DNA from: JAQVWU01 sp964628455
GTDB lineage: Bacteria; Bacillota; Clostridia; Oscillospirales; CAG-272
Length of the DNA stretch: 24,736 nt
Assembly: GCA_964628455.1 (NCBI GenBank)
Contig: CAZVPD010000037.1
Location: forward strand, 1-24,736
Direction: 5' to 3'
Position 1 is the stretch's first letter; each line of letters begins with the position of its first letter. Made by a program: the position numbers and the translations under genes. Under the pieces are notes generated by a model. The model had not been told where the DNA came from. It saw only the letters and a list, made by a program, of their open reading frames with translations, and made no database searches. This document shows, in pieces, positions 1-8,711 of the stretch.

Positions 1-1809
1 AACGGCCCGGACCTCTCGGACACGGCGAGTATTTTCGATTATCCGGGCGGTTATCAAAACCCCCTTTCGAAAGTCAGTCTGGTCGAGGACAAGCTCCATA
101 AGAAACTGAACGCAATGGACCCTTCCGCTGTTCAGAAACTGCTTGAATACGGCGAATTTCCGACTTCCGACGGAATAACGGCCACACTTGCGCTGATCAA
201 TGACCTGAGCAATGTCGCCGGCACTCCCGGAGGGAGCGCCGCCCTGCTCAAGCTGTTTTCACAGGGCACACTGAATAAAATGGGACCCGTTTTTCTGGCG
301 GTCGGCGCTGCGGCAACCATCACGCGATGCGTTTACCAGTGGAATCAGGGTGACAGCGCCTGGAATATTATTAAGGACAACGGTGTGAATCTGGCGGAAC
401 TGGGACTTACGGCCGGCGGACTGTTATACGGGTCTCCGGTCCTGCTGGCCGGCGCCGCGGGTATATGGGCTGCGGGACTGGCATACGAACATTATCCGAA
501 AGCCGAATACGATTCTGTTGTCGAAAAAGCCTATTATCAGTTCAACACGGACCATATGTGCTTTGTCACGGATCTCGGTAGATTCGTCCCCTACGGAGAA
601 TACTATACAGGCAATTCCGACGAGAAGTATTTCATCCATACGGCAGTTGACGGTAAGTATGATTACGAAGTGATATTCCATGATCTGGAAAAAACCTATC
701 TGACCAAGAAAAAAGATCCCGGGCGTCTTGCCGGGATCATCACGGATATGGTCGATACCTACTGCGATTCCTTTTGGCAGATCGACGGAACCAAACGGAT
801 GCTGTACATCGATTCCGTCAATGAGAAAGAACCGCATATCAATGAAACCGCGGACAAACGGGTTTTATCCCTTTATGAAAAAGACTGGTCTTACACGGCG
901 GAACAGATTACAGCCTACAAAGAAAACATGAAAAACAGCATGATCGCCGAAATGCAGCCTTATCTCGAACGAGTGATATGGAATCTGATCTATCAGATAC
1001 GAAAAGACCTGATCGACCGCATCCGGGCGGATCTGGAACCATGGCTGAACCGGACAATCTCCGTTGAGATCACAGATCCATCGCTGAAAAAAGACGAGAC
1101 TTTCGATCAATCGGCCATGGCAGCCTATGAAATGCGTTTTATTTACAATTCGGAGATCAGGATCACAGATCCCGAAAACCGGAACTTCAGGGTCCGTGAA
1201 AAATCAAACAAAGTTTTCGAGATGACGGTTTTCAACTATATAAAAGCGGGTTTTCCCCGTGAGGTCGGATTTTTCGAAAAAGGCTCGGACAAACCCGTAC
1301 TGACCGCCTCCTTCGAATACAATGAGCCTGTCATAAACGTCATCCTCGATAACCCGGATTACAGCGGTATCTATACGGGCACAAGTTACGGGCAGCCGCT
1401 GACGGGCGGAGAAAAATTCGAACTCGCTTATAAAGCCGTCCGAATCAAAGAAACCGAAACCGGTCTGCTGGCCGGCCCGTGTCTCGAAAACGGAGATTAC
1501 GAAAGCGAACTTCAGGTACCCTGCACATATAACGCCGAGACAGGCCGGTATGAAGGAACAGTCCTGCTCGAAGACGGCAGTCAGTGGACGGAACTGATCT
1601 TTTCGGTATCGTTCCGATACGACGGAAATAAACCCAAAGCGGAAGTCGCCTACATTCAGCACTTTTCCGGGCGCCGGAGCATGGGATACGCGTATGACGT
1701 AACGCGGACACTGCCGTTATCCGGCACGGCAATATCCAGGCAGGAGGCTTATGCCTCAGCCGGAACCGAGGCGCCCTCATCCTACGGAAAACCGGTCGGC
1801 GGATTCTGA
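1..1809 (+). CDS. Large unrecognised protein, 5' end cut by the window
   Basis: The reading frame is open from base 1, so the N-terminus lies outside the window; the first in-window ATG (115) is probably internal. About 602 residues are visible. I do not recognise the family. Two glycine/alanine-rich hydrophobic stretches follow the first internal Met, one near residues 58-70 (GPVFLAVGAAATI) and one near 95-122 (LTAGGLLYGSPVLLAGAAG); these could be membrane or glycine-zipper segments. A charged, probably helical middle (YLERVIWNLIYQIRKDLIDR) follows. The last ~150 residues look beta-rich, with Gly/Tyr turns such as SGIYTGTSYG. It ends 38 bases before a zinc-ribbon protein on the same strand and may be co-transcribed with it. 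A secreted or membrane-linked structural protein is possible but is a guess. Confidence 0.7.
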   Translation, partial: NGPDLSDTASIFDYPGGYQNPLSKVSLVEDKLHKKLNAMDPSAVQKLLEYGEFPTSDGITATLALINDLSNVAGTPGGSAALLKLFSQGTLNKMGPVFLAVGAAATITRCVYQWNQGDSAWNIIKDNGVNLAELGLTAGGLLYGSPVLLAGAAGIWAAGLAYEHYPKAEYDSVVEKAYYQFNTDHMCFVTDLGRFVPYGEYYTGNSDEKYFIHTAVDGKYDYEVIFHDLEKTYLTKKKDPGRLAGIITDMVDTYCDSFWQIDGTKRMLYIDSVNEKEPHINETADKRVLSLYEKDWSYTAEQITAYKENMKNSMIAEMQPYLERVIWNLIYQIRKDLIDRIRADLEPWLNRTISVEITDPSLKKDETFDQSAMAAYEMRFIYNSEIRITDPENRNFRVREKSNKVFEMTVFNYIKAGFPREVGFFEKGSDKPVLTASFEYNEPVINVILDNPDYSGIYTGTSYGQPLTGGEKFELAYKAVRIKETETGLLAGPCLENGDYESELQVPCTYNAETGRYEGTVLLEDGSQWTELIFSVSFRYDGNKPKAEVAYIQHFSGRRSMGYAYDVTRTLPLSGTAISRQEAYASAGTEAPSSYGKPVGGF

Positions 1810-1847
1810 TACGGCCGGACCGGATTATAAAAAGGTCAGGAGCAAGT

Positions 1848-2507
1848 ATGACGGAACAAATGACATGGATCATGCAAACGAGCGCGCCGGGCATCACACC
1901 CGCGATCTTTTCGGAATATGTCCTGAACGATCTCGGGGTTTTCATCAAACAGGAAAGGCGCGTGCCGAAAAATGCCCCCCTGCACGCAGTCACGGGGTTT
2001 CGCGCGGGATATACCGCCGTACCCGGCACGGATTACCGTGCCGCGCCGGCTGCCCGTGATGTGATCCTGTGGCATAAGATCACATCGGCCGAGGAATGCG
2101 GCCCGGACGGGCTGATGATCCGCGGAAACCGGAGCAGCGAAATCTATCTCCGTTTCCCGCCCGAAGACCGCGATGACGTGCTGCGCTTTATCGAAAACCG
2201 CAGAAACCTTTATCCGCCGGTTATCGCGGCCGACCCCGCGGCAGCGTCCTGGCTCTGCTGGCGGGATGACGACGACCGGGGCGACCCTTACGCTACCCTT
2301 GCCGAAATGATCGAAAACGAATCGGGGACCGAACGGACCATCGAACCCGAAATTCTGGAGGAAACGGTCCTCCCGGAACCGCCCCGCACAGACTTGCATG
2401 CCGCAGCGCCGGCCGGTGCCGAAAAGCCGAAGTTCTGCAGAGAATGCGGCGCGGCCCTCTATCCCGACAGCCTTTTCTGCGAAAAATGCGGCTGCCGTAT
2501 CCCATGA
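1848..2507 (+). CDS. Small protein with C-terminal zinc ribbon
   Basis: A 219-residue protein with an AGGAG-type ribosome site 6-7 bases before the ATG. The last ~25 residues form a classic zinc ribbon, CRECGAALYPDSLFCEKCG: two CxxC knuckles, 12 residues apart, matching the general zinc-ribbon family common in Clostridia. The N-terminal ~150 residues are soluble, with no signal peptide or membrane segment, and I do not recognise them. A Pro/Glu-rich linker (around residues 160-190) joins the two parts. Such ribbons often tether a regulatory or scaffolding domain to partner proteins or nucleic acid, but nothing here gives a specific role. It follows the large partial gene by 38 bases and precedes two membrane-protein genes on the same strand. 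Confidence 0.8.
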   Translation: MTEQMTWIMQTSAPGITPAIFSEYVLNDLGVFIKQERRVPKNAPLHAVTGFRAGYTAVPGTDYRAAPAARDVILWHKITSAEECGPDGLMIRGNRSSEIYLRFPPEDRDDVLRFIENRRNLYPPVIAADPAAASWLCWRDDDDRGDPYATLAEMIENESGTERTIEPEILEETVLPEPPRTDLHAAAPAGAEKPKFCRECGAALYPDSLFCEKCGCRIP

Positions 2508-2579
2508 AAAATAAAAAACGAATAAAAACGATCCGGAACGAATCATCATTATACAAACGATCTGAAGGGAGTGCCGGAT

Positions 2580-3215
2580 ATGAATGAACCGGGAGTGTTT
2601 TTGGCGATCGCGGACTATCTGCCTGTGATTTTTTTCGGGACAGGTTTCCTTTATTTGCTGCGCATCGGATATGCATATCTTTCCCGCGGCTATTATACCG
2701 CCATGGCAGCGGGAGCCGTTCTTTGTTTTACCGGCGGTTTATATAAAGCGACGTCGAAACTCCTCGAAACAACGTTCGGATACAACATTCCCGCCCTGCA
2801 GTCAAGCCAGTTCATCATGCTGGCACCCGGTTTCACACTGCTTTTTATTGCTTCCCTCGGATTGTTCGGTAAAACGAAAACAGCCTGCCTGCAGGCTGCC
2901 GCACCGGGTATGGAGCTATGGAAAATCCCCTTCATTGCTGTCATGACCCTCTCCAACATCGGTTTCCTGATCGTGATGACCGTTTTCTCGTGTAAAAACA
3001 AGCTGAAGCTGCCGGGTTTTCTTTATGTTTTTTCCATTCTGACTCTCCTGCTCATGTCCTATCTCTCAACGCAGACCATGACGGTCAGGACGCAGTGGAT
3101 CGCCCAGGGGATCAACAGCATCGTGCAGATCCTGGCTATGGCCGGCCACATCCTCCTGTACCGCGGGCTGAAAGAGAAGATAAGCAAAAACTCAACGCAT
3201 AAAAATCAAATATAA
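2580..3215 (+). CDS. Polytopic membrane protein, unknown family
   Basis: A 211-residue protein from the ATG at 2580, chosen because GAAGGGA (2564-2570) sits 9 bases upstream. A GTG at 2571 in the same frame directly abuts that ribosome site and is unlikely. About six hydrophobic segments are visible (near residues 5-29, 37-55, 77-96, 115-137, 145-163 and 171-194). The C-terminal tail is basic (KEKISKNSTHKNQI), suggesting a cytoplasmic C-terminus. No transporter or enzyme motif is recognised. Only 14 bases separate it from the next membrane-protein gene, so the two are probably co-translated and may form a complex. Confidence 0.75.
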   Translation: MNEPGVFLAIADYLPVIFFGTGFLYLLRIGYAYLSRGYYTAMAAGAVLCFTGGLYKATSKLLETTFGYNIPALQSSQFIMLAPGFTLLFIASLGLFGKTKTACLQAAAPGMELWKIPFIAVMTLSNIGFLIVMTVFSCKNKLKLPGFLYVFSILTLLLMSYLSTQTMTVRTQWIAQGINSIVQILAMAGHILLYRGLKEKISKNSTHKNQI

Positions 3216-3229
3216 AACGGGGGGTATTT

Positions 3230-3892
3230 ATGTCACGGGATCTTGTTTCTTCGGCAGTCAGGCGTTTGTTTTACGCTGCGGGAACCATGCTGATACTCAT
3301 ATCCGTCATGGTCGCAGCCATCCTGCTGTTCGTTTCTTTCGGCAGCGGTCCGAGCATACAGAGGGGGATTGCGGGGATGATCCTGACCCTTCTGTTTTTT
3401 GTCCTGTTATGGATCTCCCTGAAAAAAGACAGGACTGTCGGCGCCTCGTGGGCCGGCATTTTTTCCGGTATGACCGCCTGGATGGTCATCGGTGAAATTT
3501 CACATCAGTTCGGTTTTGTGAAAACAGAAGACGAAAAGGGTCTTGTCCTTCTTCTTTTTGCCACAGCCGTCCCGGTCATGCTCGCGGTAAAAACAGAACT
3601 CCCCTGGGGTTTCCGGGTTTTTACCGCGTCTTTCCTGCTGAACTGGTGGGGGCACGCGCTGCTTCTGCCTCAGCTGTATCTGGCGGAATATTTGAATCAG
3701 CCCGTTTTTAAAACAACCTACAGGATAACCGGATTCATCTGTCTGGCATTCTTCGCGGTTCTTGTGATCTGCATCATACGCAAGCCCGCCGACAAACCGC
3801 GGCTGATCTGTTACGGACTCTGGCTCTATATGCTGCTTGTGACCGGGGTCGAAGGTGTGACCAATATAACGGGAAATACGTTCGGCCATTGA
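3230..3892 (+). CDS. Polytopic membrane protein, unknown family
   Basis: A 220-residue integral membrane protein with six to seven hydrophobic segments (near residues 15-36, 46-63, 70-92, 104-121, 128-148, 163-183 and 191-210). Polar residues lie inside or at the edge of membrane segments: E89 and H92 in GEISHQFG, and H142 in NWWGHALLLPQLY. These could bind a cofactor or ion, but no known motif is met. The start has a G-run ribosome site (ACGGGGGG) 5 bases upstream. It is similar in size and topology to the preceding gene, though I see no clear sequence similarity. No terminator is evident after it; a strong promoter for the next gene begins about 60 bases downstream. Confidence 0.75.
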   Translation: MSRDLVSSAVRRLFYAAGTMLILISVMVAAILLFVSFGSGPSIQRGIAGMILTLLFFVLLWISLKKDRTVGASWAGIFSGMTAWMVIGEISHQFGFVKTEDEKGLVLLLFATAVPVMLAVKTELPWGFRVFTASFLLNWWGHALLLPQLYLAEYLNQPVFKTTYRITGFICLAFFAVLVICIIRKPADKPRLICYGLWLYMLLVTGVEGVTNITGNTFGH

Positions 3893-3955
3893 AAACAACG
3901 TATAATCTTCCCGTCCGTTCATTCTGCATTCTCCGGGATAAATATTCGCAAAGTA

Positions 3956-3984
3956 TTGACACAACGTTAACAGAATATTATAAT
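3956..3984 (+). promoter_or_regulatory. Consensus housekeeping promoter for the 4043 gene
   Basis: TTGACA (3956-3961), a 17-base spacer, then TATAAT (3979-3984): a perfect match to the vegetative sigma consensus. Transcription would start near 3991, giving a leader of about 50 bases. An inverted repeat, AATATTC (3941-3947) and GAATATT (3973-3979), brackets the -35 and abuts the -10. It could be a regulator site, but it is AT-rich and short. Confidence 0.88.
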
Positions 3985-4042
3985 AGCATTAAGCTTTTCC
4001 GAATAAGAAAAATCAAAGTTATTTATAACGGGGGGACGCACC

Positions 4043-5488
4043 ATGAATAAATTCATCGCACTGTTTCTGGCCATCCTGACGATCGCCGCGGCCGCTGCCT
4101 GCGCAAAAACCGACGCAGCGGATCCGGACACCGGCACGACCGCCGCCGATACCGAGGCTGAAACCACAGACGGCATCGCACGGACAAACCTGCCCGACGA
4201 CCTCAGTTACGACGGACGCCTCTTCACGCTGCTTTCGTCCAACTACAATCAGTACCACACCTCCACGGTCGAGGAAATGAACGGCGATGTGCTGAACGAC
4301 GCGATCTACAGCATGGAGCTTGCGGTCGAAGGCCGGCTCAACGTGGAGATCAAAGAGGACAACATGGACGTCGGCCAGCTCAACAAGGCCGTATCCGGAT
4401 ATGTGCTCGCGGGCGACGGCACATACGACGCCGTTTCGCAGCTCGACCGGTTTTCCGTGCAGAATATGCTTGACGGCCTTCTTTATCCCCTTGAACAGGC
4501 CGAATATATCGACCTTGACGCTGTCTACTGGAATCCTATGATGGCCGACGTGCTCTCACTCGGCGGCAAGACATACTACGCGGTCTCCTCCTATAATTTC
4601 CTGACACTCGTCTACACATCCTGCTATTATTTCAACACCGTTATGGCGGCGAATTTCAACCTTCCGGCATCGCAGCTGTATGACGAAGTTTACGGCGGGA
4701 AATGGACGATGGACGCCATGAAGCAGTATATCACCCTTGCGACTTCCGACCTTGACGGAGACGGCACGATGGGCGCCGAAGACCGCTACGGCCTGACCGC
4801 ATTCGACTGGAACGTATTCGGCACGTCCACGCTGGCCGCATGCGGCGAATACACCGTTCAGAAAGACGAAAACGACGTTCCCTACCTCTCCTGGGAAACC
4901 GAGGGATTTATCGAGATCATGGAAGACGTCAACGCGATCTTCAACGACGTCAACACGCTTTCCAAAGTAACGCGCTTCAACGCGGATGCGTTCATCAACA
5001 GCCGCGTGATGTTTATGGCCGGCTACTTTTTCGTATTTGCCAACCTGACGGAAATGGAAGACGATTACGGCGTCATCCCCCCGCCGAAGCGCAGCGAAGC
5101 TCAGGAATCCTATTTCTGCGAGACATACGACGCGATGTACGCGACCATCCCGCTTTCCGCCACCGACCTTTCCTTCTCGGGCGCAGTGCTTGAAGCCCTG
5201 TCCTGCGAGGGATACAACAACGTGATCGACGCTTATGTCGAAGTCACGCTCAAATACAAAAAATCCCGCGACGAAGAGACCATCAACATGATCGGCAAAT
5301 GCGTCGACTCGCGCGTGATCGATATCGGGGTCAACTATCTCTATGACTTCGCAGGCTACGACGTGCTTTATTCCAGAGTCGTTTCGGCGAAATCCTTCAA
5401 TCTCGCCTCCTATATCGCCTCCGTCGCCGAAAAGGCCGAAGCCCGACTCGAGGAGATCCGCGGGGTCATGACCGGAGTACAGGAATAA
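4043..5488 (+). CDS. Extracellular solute-binding lipoprotein (ABC transporter type)
   Basis: A 481-residue lipoprotein that should bind a sugar or similar solute outside the cell and deliver it to an ABC permease. The signal peptide ends in a lipobox with Cys20 (AAAAAC). A Thr/Asp/Glu-rich linker follows, then the binding-protein body. It carries the GDVLND motif (81-86), also present in three other proteins of this window, and an EF-hand-like loop at 236-247 (DLDGDGTMGAED) with acidic residues at loop positions 1, 3, 5 and 12, which predicts a bound Ca2+. The ribosome site is a G-run (ACGGGGGG) 7 bases before the ATG. It has its own perfect promoter and a strong terminator, so it is monocistronic and probably highly expressed. 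No permease or ATPase gene is nearby. The ligand is unknown. Confidence 0.9.
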   Translation: MNKFIALFLAILTIAAAAACAKTDAADPDTGTTAADTEAETTDGIARTNLPDDLSYDGRLFTLLSSNYNQYHTSTVEEMNGDVLNDAIYSMELAVEGRLNVEIKEDNMDVGQLNKAVSGYVLAGDGTYDAVSQLDRFSVQNMLDGLLYPLEQAEYIDLDAVYWNPMMADVLSLGGKTYYAVSSYNFLTLVYTSCYYFNTVMAANFNLPASQLYDEVYGGKWTMDAMKQYITLATSDLDGDGTMGAEDRYGLTAFDWNVFGTSTLAACGEYTVQKDENDVPYLSWETEGFIEIMEDVNAIFNDVNTLSKVTRFNADAFINSRVMFMAGYFFVFANLTEMEDDYGVIPPPKRSEAQESYFCETYDAMYATIPLSATDLSFSGAVLEALSCEGYNNVIDAYVEVTLKYKKSRDEETINMIGKCVDSRVIDIGVNYLYDFAGYDVLYSRVVSAKSFNLASYIASVAEKAEARLEEIRGVMTGVQE

Positions 5489-5538
5489 AGTCCGGTATTC
5501 ATCGGCAGTCTGTTTTATAAAATTTATTCCCTTTGCCG

Positions 5539-5579
5539 AAAGGGGCTGCAGCAAAAGTCAAATTTTGCCGCAGCCCTTT
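5539..5579. terminator. Bidirectional intrinsic terminator between convergent genes
   Basis: Arms AAAGGGGCTGC (5539-5549) and GCAGCCCTTT (5570-5579) pair with one bulged G. An inner stem, GCAAAA (5551-5556) with TTTTGC (5563-5568), extends the hairpin. T-rich sequence lies on the + side and A-rich on the other. It sits between the converging solute-binding genes at 4043-5488 (+) and 5602-7083 (-), so it can serve both. Confidence 0.88.
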
Positions 5580-5601
5580 ATGTGATATGCAGATCATACT
5601 T

Positions 5602-7083
5602 TCATTCGCTCTGAAGCGCTTTCATGTCGTCAAAAAATTTCTGCGCCGCTTCCTCCGTCTTGGGCCGGATCTTTTCCAGAGAAGATACGATGTCATTGTT
5701 CTTTATTTTGCTGATATATGAAAAATAGGTGATCGTACCGCCGGAAAAATCAAGATAATACGTATAATCAAAGAAAAGGTTCTGCGGTTCGCGCATCATA
5801 TTGAAAACGGAGGCGGATTCTTCGTCACGCAGGATTTTCTGATTGATATATACCTCCGTGTAAACAGGATAAAGATTCCTGTATGCGGAAGAATACAGCG
5901 CTTCGGTCACGGCGCCGATGGGTTCGGTATTCTCGGCCGTCGACGGGACAGCCAAACAGTTCGTCCAGACATAGCTGCAGTAGTTTTCCTGTTTCCCATC
6001 ATATTTGGGATAAGGCAAAACTCCGAAATCAAAACTGTCGATATCACGCAGCGAGATGGCGCCGGTACCCGTACTTGAGAAAAGTGCGCTGCCTGTCATA
6101 AACATATGCTTATCGGCCGTAAGAGGATAGGTCGCCACATAAACATCGGGCTGTAAATTTTTCAGGTCCAGTATTTTCTGAATGCAGTCATAGAGCTTTT
6201 CGCCGGACAGCAAAGGAACGCAGGTGCCGTCATCATTCCTGGAAACGGTATTGAGACCAAGGCCCGCCATCATGGTGTCATAAAGGTCGTAAAGATTATA
6301 CATACCGAACCGGTCGCCCTGGTCTTCCTTGCCGCTGCCGTTTACATCGCTGTAAACATCCTTTACATAATCAAGCAAAACATCATACGTCCAGCCGCCG
6401 TCAAGGGCAATACGATAGGGACTTTCCAGACTAAGATCCGCCATCATGTTTTTGTTGAAGACAAGATACAGGGGCTCCATGACAGACGTGTATTTGGGCG
6501 TCATATAAAGAGAGTCATAAACGGTAAAAAGTTCGGTAAAGGCCGGAAAATGCCACTCATCTTCCCAGTTTACATAAGGCAGATCATTCAGGTCCGTCAG
6601 GCAGCTGCCGGTGATCAGACCGACCCTGCCGGAATCGTTCATGTTTACCTCTGTCAGGTCATAGGCGTCGTCACCTGCGGATACCGTTTTGATCAGATAT
6701 TTGCTGATAAAATCAAAGAGTTCGGACGTTTCCGTTACCGTGAAATTTACGTTCAGCCGCTCTTTGACTTCCAGTATGCATCTGTACAGCGTATCGTTGA
6801 CAATATCGCCGTTCTCGTTTTCCGGAACGAATTTCTGCAGGGATGATACTTCCGAGACAAGGGTATGCGGTCCCGCCACAAACATCCTTATGTTGTATCC
6901 GTCAAAATCCAGTCCGTCCCCCGGAATGCCGTCCTTAAAAACTTCCTCCGTTTCCGGTGTACTCTCCGCAGCGCCGCTTTCCGACAGATCCGTATTTCCG
7001 GTTTTACCGGAACCGCAGCCGGTCAGCGCCGTTGTCAAAACAGCCAGGCAAAGAAAGATGAAACCGATCGTTTTTTTCGTCAT
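5602..7083 (-). CDS. Extracellular solute-binding lipoprotein (ABC transporter type)
   Basis: A 493-residue paralogue of the other solute-binding lipoproteins here. The signal peptide ends in a good lipobox, LTGC, with Cys23. An acidic/Ser/Thr linker follows, then the binding domain with the family GDIVND motif (92-97). An EF-hand-like loop lies at 246-257 (DVNGSGKEDQGD), with Asp/Asn/Ser at positions 1, 3 and 5 and Asp at 12. It begins 27 bases after the stop of the hydrolase-like gene on the same strand, so the two form an operon transcribed from the divergent promoter near 8720. It would capture an oligosaccharide-like ligand that the partner enzyme may process after import. The cognate permease is not in the window. 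Confidence 0.88.
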   Translation of the reverse strand: MTKKTIGFIFLCLAVLTTALTGCGSGKTGNTDLSESGAAESTPETEEVFKDGIPGDGLDFDGYNIRMFVAGPHTLVSEVSSLQKFVPENENGDIVNDTLYRCILEVKERLNVNFTVTETSELFDFISKYLIKTVSAGDDAYDLTEVNMNDSGRVGLITGSCLTDLNDLPYVNWEDEWHFPAFTELFTVYDSLYMTPKYTSVMEPLYLVFNKNMMADLSLESPYRIALDGGWTYDVLLDYVKDVYSDVNGSGKEDQGDRFGMYNLYDLYDTMMAGLGLNTVSRNDDGTCVPLLSGEKLYDCIQKILDLKNLQPDVYVATYPLTADKHMFMTGSALFSSTGTGAISLRDIDSFDFGVLPYPKYDGKQENYCSYVWTNCLAVPSTAENTEPIGAVTEALYSSAYRNLYPVYTEVYINQKILRDEESASVFNMMREPQNLFFDYTYYLDFSGGTITYFSYISKIKNNDIVSSLEKIRPKTEEAAQKFFDDMKALQSE

Positions 7084-7110
7084 GTTATGATATCTCCCCG
7101 AATAAATTAT

Positions 7111-8607
7111 TTATTCCGTACGGTTTACGCGAAGTTCGGCGTAATATATTTTTGCGCTGCCGCTGAACCGGAGATAGGTTTTACGCGGCAGCCAGTTATC
7201 TCCGGCAGGAATACAGACAAGCGGGGTATGATCCGTCAGATTTACATCCGAACCGTCAAACATGTTTTTTTCAATAACCGGACCGCATTCCGCCGTGACA
7301 CATTCTATCCCGTTGATATACACACGGGGCATTTCGCCGTCATATAGGGCGTCGATATACAGCCTGACCTCGTCCGTACTTCGGATATCCCCCGTCTGCA
7401 GGGTCAGATAAGCGTCATGTCCCTTTTCGGCGCACAGGGGAAGCGGCCGGAACGGCCCGGTCATTCCGCTTGTGATGTCCTGATAAGTCACGATATATCT
7501 TCTCAAGCCTTCCGCAGCCGTATCCGGACTGCCGCAGGATCTTCTGAAAGCGATATCACGCGCCGAAACGGGTTTTACAAAGGAATCATGGTTGTTCGCA
7601 TAAATTCCGTCCGCACCGGCTGCATACCAGCCCGACGCATATGCTTTAGACATATCGGCAGAATTCGCCGTCCTGCGGATATTCAGGGTTTCCACCGCCG
7701 GAACGACCGCAACACCATAGGGTGAAAGCAGGGCCGACCATTCCTCGACGGGTATGTCACTGTCCGTCGTTTCCCATCTCGGCGAAGGCACGATGATGTC
7801 CACAAGTTTTTCCCTCGCCCAGGCGACGGGATCAAAACCGTAACCGACCGAATCCGCATAGCTTCTCGGGAGACGCACGCATAAACGGATCTCATGACCG
7901 TGATGATGACCGGCTTCATCCAGGATACCGCGGACGCACCGCATAAAATCATTCATGTATCCCCTGCAGTCTTTTCCCTCGTAATCGAAACAATAGATCT
8001 CCCTCATGAAATCAAGTTCGAGTCCGTAACAGTCGTATCGCATGATCTGCTCTTTTATATAAGCAAGCATGGGTTCCGAAACTTCTTTACGCGAGTAATC
8101 CAGGCAATGGGCATAATATCCGTATTTTTCGCCGATCATCCAGCCGTTCTTTTTTGCCGTGTAATAAAAATCGGAACGCAAACCGGATACAGTTTCGTTG
8201 TTGTCATGAGCATCGTTCATACGGAGTGTGATCCACGGCCGTATGTTGTTTTTTCTTGCGCATCCGATCCAGACGTCTACGGGATCGGCATCCGTCCGGG
8301 TATATAACAAATAAGGCCCTTTCAGAAAATGATAATCCGTATAATCCACATCAAAGCCGTTTTCTTTTTTCTGCAGGTATTTGTCCCCCGCCCACATGAG
8401 AATGCCGGACGGTGTTTTGGACACCTGTTCATAAATACAGATCATAATATCCGTCATTCCGCCGGTCAGAAAACCGTCGAAAGCGTCTGTCAGCGCATCC
8501 TCCGGACTTACGGCAAAATCCGGGTATGCATTCGTAAAAAAGCCGAACCAGTCCGGGTCACGATTTATCATAAGAACTTTCTGACCTTTAAAAATATTAC
8601 CGCGCAT
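7111..8607 (-). CDS. TIM-barrel glycoside-hydrolase-like protein with C-terminal beta domain
   Basis: A 498-residue protein. I start it at 8607 because GGGAG lies 5-6 bases upstream; an alternative ATG at 8625 adds six residues and has AGGA 10 bases away. The first ~370 residues look like a beta/alpha barrel of the GH10-like/GHL type: DIMICIY (53-59), RPWITLRMND (123-132), GLELDFMRE (195-203) and DIIVPSPRWE (270-279) resemble successive strand ends. E197, D199 and E279 are candidate catalytic acids. Residues ~385-498 are beta-rich and could be a carbohydrate-binding module. There is no signal peptide, so it probably acts in the cytoplasm. It is the first gene of an operon with the solute-binding lipoprotein at 5602-7083. 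Glycosidase activity is inferred from fold resemblance only. Confidence 0.78.
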   Translation of the reverse strand: MRGNIFKGQKVLMINRDPDWFGFFTNAYPDFAVSPEDALTDAFDGFLTGGMTDIMICIYEQVSKTPSGILMWAGDKYLQKKENGFDVDYTDYHFLKGPYLLYTRTDADPVDVWIGCARKNNIRPWITLRMNDAHDNNETVSGLRSDFYYTAKKNGWMIGEKYGYYAHCLDYSRKEVSEPMLAYIKEQIMRYDCYGLELDFMREIYCFDYEGKDCRGYMNDFMRCVRGILDEAGHHHGHEIRLCVRLPRSYADSVGYGFDPVAWAREKLVDIIVPSPRWETTDSDIPVEEWSALLSPYGVAVVPAVETLNIRRTANSADMSKAYASGWYAAGADGIYANNHDSFVKPVSARDIAFRRSCGSPDTAAEGLRRYIVTYQDITSGMTGPFRPLPLCAEKGHDAYLTLQTGDIRSTDEVRLYIDALYDGEMPRVYINGIECVTAECGPVIEKNMFDGSDVNLTDHTPLVCIPAGDNWLPRKTYLRFSGSAKIYYAELRVNRTE

Positions 8608-8682
8608 AGTATCTCCCGCTTCCATTTAAAAGCATTCCTGCCGGCTATACAACCTCATGCCTGAGCAAATCAGTTACATATA

Positions 8683-8711
8683 TTGACATTATCATGTCTG
8701 TATACTATAAT
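8683..8711 (+). promoter_or_regulatory. Consensus promoter, + strand half of an overlapping divergent pair
   Basis: TTGACA (8683-8688), 17-base spacer, TATAAT (8706-8711), driving the beta-sandwich gene at 8819 with a leader of about 100 bases. The -10 overlaps the -10 of a minus-strand promoter by five bases. Confidence 0.88.

Noticed and set aside
2508..2545. Repeated AACGAAT/AAAACGA units between genes
   Set aside because: Short, imperfect and AT-rich; no array or symmetry to support a site.
1836..2549. 237-codon minus-strand open frame opposite the zinc-ribbon gene
   Set aside because: The plus-strand gene has a ribosome site and a clear zinc ribbon; the minus frame has neither domain nor start signal.
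3903..3910. TATAAT-like box just after the 3230-3892 gene
   Set aside because: No -35 partner at proper spacing on either strand; the promoter at 3956-3984 explains the next gene.
4556..5554. Long open frame (332 codons) on the minus strand
   Set aside because: It is the complement of the well-supported solute-binding gene, with low-complexity Val/Gly/Asp composition and no ribosome site; a shadow of codon bias.
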